Shown in pieces: positions 50,201-56,218 of a stretch of DNA of 64,000 bases (the first letter of the stretch is position 1; the number at the start of each line of letters is the position of its first letter). Source of the stretch: Hyalangium versicolor (GTDB taxonomy: Bacteria; Myxococcota; Myxococcia; Myxococcales; Myxococcaceae); assembly GCF_020103695.1 (NCBI RefSeq), contig NZ_JAHXBF010000003.1:310001-374000 (forward strand), in the 5' to 3' direction. A model generated the notes under the pieces. It was not told where the DNA came from. It saw only the letters and a program-made list of their open reading frames with translations, and did no database searches. Both the position numbers and the translations under genes were made by a program.

Positions 50201-52700
50201 CCTCGGTGCCCTTGCCAGCGAGGAGCGCCGGGTAGAGCCGGTGCAGCTCCTCCGCGAGCACCGCCATGGACCAGAGATCGATGGCGATGTGGTGCGCCGC
50301 GAGCAGGAGCACCTGCTCCGCCTGGGGGCGCGCGTACAGGGTGGCGCGCAGCAGCGGGCCGCGCTCCAGATCGAACGGGCGCGCGGCATCCTCGCCGAGC
50401 CGACGCTTCAGCGCCGAGGCGTCCTCCGCGGTGGCGTCCACGAGGGTGAGCTCCACTGCACCCGCCGGGTGCACCTGCTGGAGCAGCTGTTCGCCCTTGG
50501 AGCGGAACGTGGTGCGCAGGCTGGGATGGCGCTCCACCAGCAGCCGCAGGGCCTCGCGCAGGGTGGGCACGTCCACCCCCGAGCGCAGGCGCACGGCAAA
50601 GGCCAGGTTGTAGGCGGCGCTGCGCGGCGCCAGTTGGTGCATGAGCCAGAGCGCCTTCTGGCCCTCGGAGACGGGCTGGGCTCCCTCTTGCTTCCCGGCG
50701 GGTACGAGAGCGGGTGGCCGGCTCCCCATCCACCCCAGCAGCTCCCCGGCCAGTGCCCGCAGGCTGATCGTGTCGAGCAGCCGCGCCAGCGGGAAGTCGG
50801 CATCCAGCCAGCCGTCCACGTCGCTCTTGAGCTCCACCACCGCCAGCGAATCCAGGCCGAGGCGGATGATCGGCTGCTCGGGATCGATGGACGCGGGGGC
50901 GACGCGGAGCTTCGCGGCCACCGCGCCGATCAGGTGCTCCTCCAGCAGGATCTGCCGCTGTTGCTCCGAGGTGGCTTGCAGCCGCGCCACGCTCAGCGCT
51001 GGCGGTGGAGCCTCCGGGATGACCGGGGCCGCGGGCAGCGCGCTCTCGCTGAGCACCTCCAGCTCCTTCTCCAGGAAGGCGGCCTTGGTGGCCTGGCGCT
51101 GGATCTTCCCGCTCGACGTCTTGGGGATGCTCCCGCTCTTGATGAGCACCACGGTGTGGACCTGCACGTCGTGCTCTTCGGCGACCACCTGGCGCACGCC
51201 GCCCACGAGCGCCTCCAGATCCGTGCCCGCCTGGCGCGAGTCCACCTCCTGGACCACCACCAACTGCTCCTGGCCCTCAGCGTCGATCGCGAAGGCGGCG
51301 GTGCAACCCGGGCGCATCGCCGGATGGCTCTTGATGACGGAAGCCTCGATGTCCTGCGGGTAGATGTTGCGCCCGCGCAGGATGATCAGATCCTTGATGC
51401 GGCCAGTGACGAACAGCTCTCCGTCCCGCAGCACGCCCAGATCTCCGGTGCGCAGGAAGGGCCCCTCGCTGGAGCCCTCCAGCGTGGCTCGGAAGACGCG
51501 CTCGGTCTCCTCCGGCCGCTGCCAGTAGCCCTGGCCCGTACTGGGCCCGCTGACCCAGATCTCTCCCTCTTGCCCGGGCGCGCACTCGCGGCGCGTCTGG
51601 GGATCCACCAGCCGCACCGTGTTCCCGGACAGCGCACGCCCCGAGCTCACCAGGTTCGCCCCGTCCGTCACCGGCGCGGTCCCCAGGGTGTGCCCCGTGA
51701 CGATCAGCGTCGACTCGGCCAGCCCATAACAGGAGTAGAACGCCTCTTTGCGGAAGCCACAGGGGGCGAAGGTCTGATGGAACCGCTCCAGCGTCTCCGG
51801 CCGGATGGGCTCCGCGCCGTTGAAGGCCACCTTCCAGCGGCGCAGATCCAGCGTCTCGCGTTCCTCCGGCGAGCTCTTTCGGACGCAGAGATCGTAGGCG
51901 AAGTTCGGCCCGCCGCTCGTCGTCGCCCCATAGCGCGACACGGCCTTCAACCAGCGGAAGGGGCGCTGCAGGAAGGCGATGGGCGACAGCAGCACCACGG
52001 GGAACGCGCCGTACAGCGGCTGCAGCAGCCCGCCGATGAGGCCCATGTCATGGTACGGCGGCAGCCAGATGACGCCCCGGCTCTCGCGCGAGTGGCCGAA
52101 CGCCGAGTGGATGAGCGCCGAGTTGGCCAGCAGGTTGCCGTGCGTGAGCATCACGCCCTTGGGGCTGCCCGTGGACCCCGAGGTGTACTGCAGGAAGGCG
52201 AGCGTGTCGGCGCGAACCTCCGGCTCCTTCCACTGATCCTCCAGCCCCGCCTCCGGCGCGTCCGTGGCCAGCCACTTGAGCGCTCCCAGCTCGGGCGCCT
52301 GCTCGAAGAGCATCTCGGCCATCGAGTGGATCATCCCCGTGGTGAGGACGAAGCGGGCGCCCGCGTCGCGCACCATGGCCTCCAGACGGGGCAGGCTGCG
52401 GTTGAGCCGCGAGGGATCAGGCGGGTAGGCGGGCACCGCCACCGCGCCCGCATAGAGGCAGCCGAAGAAGGCGGCCAGGTACTCGTTGCCCGGGGGAAAC
52501 AGCAGCAGCGCCCGCTCCCCACGCGCGCCCTGAGCCTGCAGCAGCGCCCCGATGGCACGCGCCTGCCGATCCAGCTCCCCGTAGCTCAGGTGCGCCTCTT
52601 CCTCTTCTCCATCGACCAGGAAGGTGTAGCCCCGGGACTCGGGTTCTTCCTGGGAGCGGAGACGCAACAAGGCAATCAGGCTGTCTAACGACGGCAACAT
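44253..52700 (-). CDS. NRPS1: FAAL-ACP-C-A-PCP-C-A-PCP (lipopeptide initiation)
   Basis: A 2815-residue starter enzyme. Residues 1-~585 are a fatty acyl-AMP ligase (LQYTSGSTGSPKGVM, LPPYHDMGLIGG, SGKIQRQ), which loads a fatty acid on the ACP (Ser618 in GLDSLAV). A starter-type C domain (HHIAIDLWS, His803) acylates the first residue. A1 (YTSGSTG 1292, FDASIME 1337) has pocket D-A-M-Y-I-G-I-I-G, probably hydrophobic but unassigned; PCP Ser1683. A second C (HHIIADG, His1874) and A2 (YTSGSTG 2347, F2392) follow; its pocket D-A-W-F-L-G-H-V-V is one change from the classic Leu code. PCP Ser2732 ends the protein. No epimerase domain is present. First gene of the minus-strand operon. Confidence 0.95.
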   Translation of the reverse strand: MLPSLDSLIALLRLRSQEEPESRGYTFLVDGEEEEAHLSYGELDRQARAIGALLQAQGARGERALLLFPPGNEYLAAFFGCLYAGAVAVPAYPPDPSRLNRSLPRLEAMVRDAGARFVLTTGMIHSMAEMLFEQAPELGALKWLATDAPEAGLEDQWKEPEVRADTLAFLQYTSGSTGSPKGVMLTHGNLLANSALIHSAFGHSRESRGVIWLPPYHDMGLIGGLLQPLYGAFPVVLLSPIAFLQRPFRWLKAVSRYGATTSGGPNFAYDLCVRKSSPEERETLDLRRWKVAFNGAEPIRPETLERFHQTFAPCGFRKEAFYSCYGLAESTLIVTGHTLGTAPVTDGANLVSSGRALSGNTVRLVDPQTRRECAPGQEGEIWVSGPSTGQGYWQRPEETERVFRATLEGSSEGPFLRTGDLGVLRDGELFVTGRIKDLIILRGRNIYPQDIEASVIKSHPAMRPGCTAAFAIDAEGQEQLVVVQEVDSRQAGTDLEALVGGVRQVVAEEHDVQVHTVVLIKSGSIPKTSSGKIQRQATKAAFLEKELEVLSESALPAAPVIPEAPPPALSVARLQATSEQQRQILLEEHLIGAVAAKLRVAPASIDPEQPIIRLGLDSLAVVELKSDVDGWLDADFPLARLLDTISLRALAGELLGWMGSRPPALVPAGKQEGAQPVSEGQKALWLMHQLAPRSAAYNLAFAVRLRSGVDVPTLREALRLLVERHPSLRTTFRSKGEQLLQQVHPAGAVELTLVDATAEDASALKRRLGEDAARPFDLERGPLLRATLYARPQAEQVLLLAAHHIAIDLWSMAVLAEELHRLYPALLAGKGTEVLPPATSIQYTDFARWQHQYLSGANGDRLWRYWQQRLGEELPALDLPTDWPRPPLQTFRGAAVEFRLDRTTTRRLRSLSRESGATLFATLLAAYQVLLCRHTGQQHIVVGSPTAGRTHPGLEGLVGYFVNPVVLTGDVSGAPSFRDFLAQVRKTILDALEHQALPFPLLADRLRYARDTSRSPIFQTMFAWEQPHRSPEITPLVLGLEGVPVKWAGLEAESLRVEMNTSPFELSLQMAEVDGELAGSLRYASDLFDASSMARLVARFQRLIEAILANPGQRVSELALLPETERQHLLALGGGRSNAAADGCVHRRFESHAARAPEALAVSGAGHELTYAELDRRSNQLAHLLRRMGVGPEVPVGILLRRSPEMIAAWLATLKAGGIAVPLDPASPRERLAWVIDDARPPVIVTDEQLRSRLPPSAQVITLNEGWDSLAGQPATAPEAPVSPSQLAYAIYTSGSTGQPKGVQVSHESLANMIAWHQREYAVTPADRVSHVASPIFDASIMEIWSALATGASLHLPDEDDRTSPERIISWLARERITIAYLPTPMVETVLGLGWPDQLALRELITGGDELHGRPRPNQRFRLTNIYGPTEATIGTTCATVLPGGTEGVPPPIGRPLDAFQLYVLDAQLRLQPAGVPGELFIGGKGLARGYLNRPELTAERFIPDPFSTEPGARLYRTGDLVRYLLDGNLQFLGRIDHQVKLRGVRIELGEIEAVLRHHPSVRQCVAVVRGETSLDKVLVAYVVLHSGQSAEPDALREYLRQRLPEAMIPSAFVFLPELPLTPNGKVDRRALPAPAVTRANLREAFVAPRTPTEEAMARLWTELLRVESIGIHDNWFELGGNSLVATQLLSRLRQSFGVELPLRRVFEAPTIAGLTTSIEAERGASSPLAPALRRAERPAHLPLSFAQERLWFLEQLEPGTGRYNLPAAVSLRGELDTCALEWSLSEIVRRHEALRTTFPLHDGHPVQAITAPSAVELPFLDLRSMPALEREAEVRALITREAQAPFSLATGPLLRARLLRLGAQEHILLLTLHHIIADGWSVGVLVRELTALYAARTSATAPSLPEPPIQYADFTLWQREWLQGEALQTQLSFWKERLAGAPAALELATDRPRPAVQGFAGGRHAVRIPAELARAVVELGRREGCTPFMTLLAAFQVLLSRYSHQEDLVIGCPLANRNRMETEGLIGFFVNVLPFRADLSGNPRVRELLSRVREMTTAAHAHQDVPFEKLVEALELERDLSRTPLFQVAFSLQEAPLPPRALPGLETRLLEPEAQTAKFDLTLVLEGGEEGLSAAFEYRSDLFEASTIQRMAGHFLTLLTGLATQPDARLSELPLLSRAERQQLLADWNQTAVATPAECVHTLFEEWAARSPGALAVEAEGQRLTYSELNRRANRLAHRLRALGVGPDVPVALCIERSPALVEAALGVLKAGGAYLPLDPTAPPERTLFALEDARAPVLLASRATAPTAPASCRVLLAEESWQAGQEPESNPGLNVGPRNLAYVIYTSGSTGQPKGVEIEHAGLSNLVTWHQRAYRVEPSDRMTQVAGPAFDASVWETWPCLASGASLHIVGDALRADPAKLVTWMAAQRITQSFLPTPLAEQVLPLSWPEGTTLRVLLTGGDQLHRGAPAGVPFRLINHYGPTESSVVATCSEVRPGVDSAPPIGRPISNTQVFILDARMQPVPVGVPGELFIGGKGLARGYLNRPELTAERFVAHPFDATPGARLYRTGDRVRYLPDGQIEFLGRSDDQVKVRGFRIELGELESLAVTLPGVRQAAACVREDRPGLKRLVLYAAVEAGRDCEQELRALLRKHLPEYMVPSAIVLLEALPLTPNGKVDRRALPEPQSTGSGEVAPPRTPAERTLVEIWASVLGTESIGIHDDFFELGGNSLLATQLISRVRETFKVEIPLRSAFEARTVATLAEAIERQAEFQEEPTMTARKSEPEAMVQVDQLSEAELDSLLAELESEEAKP

Positions 52701-52939
52701 GCTTGGTTGCTCCAGAGGCTCTGGCGGAAAGTCGGCCCAGAGACTTTAGCAACATTTTATGGGAAGGTAGATATTTCTGGGAAGTTGATGAATACTGCTA
52801 TCACGAGGTTTACGGGTTTACCCTCAGTGATCCCAGCAGGACATCGCGTGGTGGCGGCCCGCAGGGCGAGCGACGGGCTCAGGCGCCATCCAGCACGTGA
52901 TTCGAACAAGTGTACAAGGTCCCCTGACAGGAGAACTAG
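52701..52939. promoter_or_regulatory. Divergent AT-rich promoter region of the lipopeptide cluster
   Basis: The 239-bp gap between the NRPS1 start (minus) and the JmjC gene (plus) contains an AT-rich core (about 52745-52830) that contrasts with its surroundings. GGTTTAC is repeated at 52807-52813 and 52815-52821 with one base between, a possible activator or repressor site. A weak plus-strand pair TTGATG (52785-52790) and TTTACG (52809-52814), 18 bp apart, is possible. The NRPS1 ATG has a GGAG ribosome site; the JmjC ATG follows an AGGAG. Confidence 0.4.
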
Positions 52940-54013
52940 ATGTACGAGAACATCGAACGGATCAAGTCCCCCTCCCGCGAGGTCTTCATCAACGAGTACC
53001 TCTTGAAGCAGAAGCCGGTGATCATCACGGACCTGTTCGAGGGGCAGCCCATCTCGCAGATCTCCAGTCTCGAGGTTGCACGCAAGCAGCTGGGGGAGAT
53101 GCCCGTCATCGTCCAGGAGGGGCACGAGGAGTATTTCGTCCGCATGCTCCGAGGGCTGCTGACCAGCGACTTCTCCTTCGTGGACATCGGCAAGGAGAAG
53201 AGCACGGTCAACGGCTATCTGGCGATGGTGGAGAAGGATCCGAACACCCGGCTGGTGTGTGCCGAGGTTCCCCGGTCGATGATCGACAAGGTGGAGGCCA
53301 GCTACTCCATTCCCGATTACTGCAAGCCTGACGCGGGCGAGCTGGACGAGTACACCTCCATGCTCTGGCTGGGCAACGTAGGCAACTACACCCACCTGCA
53401 CTACGACGCCGACTACAAGAACATCTTCCAGTACCAGCTCTGGGGCGCCAAGCGCGTCGTCCTCGTGTCGCCATCCGAGTCCCGGAAGCTCCTGCCGCTG
53501 CGCAACAACAGCGCGTCGAGCCCCGAGGGCCTCAAGGGCGAGGACAATGACGCCTTCGTTCGCTACGTGAACGGATACCAGGCCGTCGTCCGCACGGGTG
53601 AGACGCTCTTCATGCCCGCGATGATGTGGCACTACTTCGAGTACCTGGACACCAGCATGGCGCTCACCATGCGCTTCCGGCGCAACAAGTACGTGCGCTT
53701 CATGTCCGAGAACCTCCACATCGACTACCACCTGCAGGGGATCGTCTTCAAATTCATCAACGAGCGGGCCATCGGAGCGGAGCACCTGAAGGCCTATGCC
53801 GAGCTGGAGGCCGCGTTCGACAAGCCCTTCGACAACCCCTCCGAGAAGGGCAAGTACATGCAGGACACGTACGAGCGCATCTACTCCTGGTTCTGCAAGG
53901 ACTACTTCCAGGGCGATCTGGCGCGGCCCTTCCTCCGCGAGATCAAGGATGCCATCCGCAACGTGGACATCCTGGCGGGCCAGCTCTACTCGGGCGAGCG
54001 GCGCGCCGCCTGA
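52940..54013 (+). CDS. JmjC/cupin_8-type Fe(II)/2-oxoglutarate oxygenase
   Basis: A 357-residue non-haem iron dioxygenase likely to hydroxylate an amino acid or peptide intermediate. The N-terminus (INEYLLKQKPVIITDLFEG) and core (HYDADYKNIFQYQLWGAKRV) are typical of JmjC-like cupins. The facial triad is His154, Asp156 (HYD) and His231 (MMWHYFEY). The Lys after the core (GAKRVVLVSP) could bind 2-oxoglutarate. It is divergent from the NRPS operon across a shared promoter region, so it probably tailors the lipopeptide, for example by beta-hydroxylation of a PCP-bound residue. Target unknown. Confidence 0.85.
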   Translation: MYENIERIKSPSREVFINEYLLKQKPVIITDLFEGQPISQISSLEVARKQLGEMPVIVQEGHEEYFVRMLRGLLTSDFSFVDIGKEKSTVNGYLAMVEKDPNTRLVCAEVPRSMIDKVEASYSIPDYCKPDAGELDEYTSMLWLGNVGNYTHLHYDADYKNIFQYQLWGAKRVVLVSPSESRKLLPLRNNSASSPEGLKGEDNDAFVRYVNGYQAVVRTGETLFMPAMMWHYFEYLDTSMALTMRFRRNKYVRFMSENLHIDYHLQGIVFKFINERAIGAEHLKAYAELEAAFDKPFDNPSEKGKYMQDTYERIYSWFCKDYFQGDLARPFLREIKDAIRNVDILAGQLYSGERRAA

Positions 54014-54068
54014 GGTCCTCGCTTGCCGCAGTTGGCACCACGAGGCTCGCAGCTTCTGGTGGGGGTCG

Positions 54069-54632
54069 CTACACCTCCTCGAATCTCGTGCCCGTGGTGC
54101 CCATCTGCTCCAAAGCGGCCTTGATCTCGTCGGAGATGATCAGGGCGACCTCCCACCCGTCAGGACGGAACACCTTGGCGTTCCCCACCTTCGCTTTGTC
54201 GATGCGCAAGCGATCGACGCCCATGTATTGCCCGACTTTCTCGGGCACTCCATGCTCTGGCTTCCAGAAACTCACTTCGGACGCCTCTTCGTCGATGCAG
54301 CGGATGAGGCGCGTGACCACGAGGACGAGGTACTGATCTGGTTGGCCTTCGATGTCTGCGGGGATCAGCTGCACGTCGCTGGGGGCACGCTCTGCCAGCA
54401 TGGAGGCAACCTTGACGTGGACGACGGGGATCCTGATTCCCGCCTCGGTGAAGTCGAGCGGCCTGCCCGCAATCTCGACGGGGATCCTCAACCTTCCTTC
54501 CACGTGCACGGGTGTTCCTCGCTTGAAATCCCAGTCGTGCACCCTCTGGCCCGAGCCGACGATAGGCGTATCTAGGTGCCAGCGGTGTGGGATATAGACA
54601 TCATCAGCAAGATCAAAAAAGCGCTGAGCCAT
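54069..54632 (-). CDS. Imm11-type immunity protein
   Basis: A 187-residue cytoplasmic protein matching the imm11/DUF1629-type immunity proteins frequent in myxobacteria: MAQRFFDLADDVYIPHRWHL at the start, FTEAGIRIPVVHVKVA, CIDEEASEVSFW near the middle, and GWEVALIISDEIKAALE. It starts 15 bp after the stop of an AHH-nuclease lipoprotein toxin and is the obvious cognate protector. Ends convergent to the JmjC gene, 55 bp apart. Confidence 0.75.
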   Translation of the reverse strand: MAQRFFDLADDVYIPHRWHLDTPIVGSGQRVHDWDFKRGTPVHVEGRLRIPVEIAGRPLDFTEAGIRIPVVHVKVASMLAERAPSDVQLIPADIEGQPDQYLVLVVTRLIRCIDEEASEVSFWKPEHGVPEKVGQYMGVDRLRIDKAKVGNAKVFRPDGWEVALIISDEIKAALEQMGTTGTRFEEV

Positions 54633-54647
54633 GAGGATCTTCTAGCG

Positions 54648-55997
54648 TCATTTTCCTAGCGTGACGAGGCGGTTGAGTTCCGTGCCAGGGGTAGAGATCA
54701 GTCTGGCGAGTTCATCCAGCGCGGGCAGTAGCCTCGCCCGGCATTCCGCGATGCTGCTGCAGTCTCCAAGCGCCCTGTCCACGCGCCTGTAGACGATTTC
54801 ATGGTAGCGCTGCGGGTGCGGCCCCTTGTGCCCCTCGACGGGCACGACGTTTTCTTCGTCCGTCAGGCGCATTCCTGCCCTGGCAAAGAGCCGCTCCAAC
54901 CGTTGAGTCCACGGGCCACCGCGCAACGTCGAGATCTTGTTCGCCCTGGTTCCGATGTGATGCCTCTCGGTGCGATTGCGGCGTCCGCCGCTCGCCGCCA
55001 TCGCTACCGCGCCGGGGGCCAGCGCCATGCTGAAGCCGTCCTCCGTCACGGCCACCGATTCCACCGCGCCCACCTCGGACAGCAGGACTCCTTCCTGCTC
55101 CGCTGCATGGAGCGACACTTGAGCCGATCCGGGCAGTGTCGCCACCTGTTCCGTGAACCCTTTCGCCGTGTGCGTGAGCAGTGCCATCACGATCATGGAG
55201 AAGGCTTGCGCCGCTTCGCGTGAGAACAAGCGGCCGAACTTCTCGCCCGCGTCGCGGATCTCCTCGAAGGTGGTGGCGGTCTTCATCTCCTCCATCAGCT
55301 CGAACCAGCCTTTCACGAGGTGGTAGAGCGTGCTCGCGCCGAGCCACAGCACGAGCGCCGCTGTCGCCCACGCGGCCACGAACTTGGTCACGGGCTCGGG
55401 CAATGCGAGCAAGACGAGCAGCGTCACGACAGTGCCGACCGCTGCTTGCAGGACGGCCCGCATGCTCACCATGTCGCCTAGCGCCTTCTGGAATTCTTCT
55501 AGAACAGGGCTCTTGCTCAAGGCCATGGCGAGCATGTACCGGCCTTGCATGTCCAGGTACTTGCCCCCCACGAGCGCGCTCAGGCAATCGCCCTCCACAC
55601 CCTGGGCACTGCGACACCACGCCTTGTAACAGATGACGAGCTTCTGTTCCCCCTCTGTCAACGCACCTTCCAGGGGCATGCCCGACTCCAGCGGGACCAA
55701 CTTTCGCTCTCGCAGCAGGTAGAGATAATCCCCATAGAGCGCGTCCAGTTGAAACAGCCGTTCCACTGTCTCCCGGGGTGAGCCCGTCAAGCGCACCTCA
55801 CGTGCCAGTCTCCGGATCGCCTCGGTGACTTGCTCCGGTGGCAACTCCACCGGCTCCGTTGTGGCAGCGCGGGAGATGGAGATCAGTGTTTCTCCCTCTC
55901 CTCCCGAGCCCACCCGGATCAATGGCTGGGCGGTAGTGCACCCAACCATCAAGGCAAGGAACAGCGCTTCGACCTTCCAGAGAATCCGCCAGAACAT
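54648..55997 (-). CDS. AHH-nuclease lipoprotein toxin (SitA-like)
   Basis: A 449-residue protein with a lipoprotein signal (LFLALMVGC). The N-terminal ~180 residues are helical; hydrophobic segments at ~185-235 (TVVTLLVLLALPEPV; WATAALVLWLGASTLYHLV) may insert into a membrane. The C-terminal ~110 residues are an AHH-type HNH nuclease: RTERHHIGTRAN, a conserved GPHPQRYHEIVYRRV and a helical end. Lipoprotein-anchored AHH toxins with an adjacent immunity gene match the SitA family delivered by TraA/TraB outer-membrane exchange in Myxococcus. The immunity gene follows after 15 bp. It is probably independent of the lipopeptide pathway. Confidence 0.8.
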   Translation of the reverse strand: MFWRILWKVEALFLALMVGCTTAQPLIRVGSGGEGETLISISRAATTEPVELPPEQVTEAIRRLAREVRLTGSPRETVERLFQLDALYGDYLYLLRERKLVPLESGMPLEGALTEGEQKLVICYKAWCRSAQGVEGDCLSALVGGKYLDMQGRYMLAMALSKSPVLEEFQKALGDMVSMRAVLQAAVGTVVTLLVLLALPEPVTKFVAAWATAALVLWLGASTLYHLVKGWFELMEEMKTATTFEEIRDAGEKFGRLFSREAAQAFSMIVMALLTHTAKGFTEQVATLPGSAQVSLHAAEQEGVLLSEVGAVESVAVTEDGFSMALAPGAVAMAASGGRRNRTERHHIGTRANKISTLRGGPWTQRLERLFARAGMRLTDEENVVPVEGHKGPHPQRYHEIVYRRVDRALGDCSSIAECRARLLPALDELARLISTPGTELNRLVTLGK

Positions 55998-56218
55998 GGG
56001 GTACCCCTTCGTGTTGAAGGGGAGCAGGTTAGGGGACTGTTACCCGGCAGAGGAGGATATGGCGAGTGGTGCTCGCGTAGGAACCCACGGGCTCAGCGGG
56101 CAGGCGGATCCGATCTGGATCCTGCTCGGATGTAGTGCCTTGCTCTCGCCAAGAGGATCGCGTCCGACGTGCCCGTGTCTGGCTTCGCCTGGAGGTGCTC
56201 CACGAGCCCAGTTTGGTG

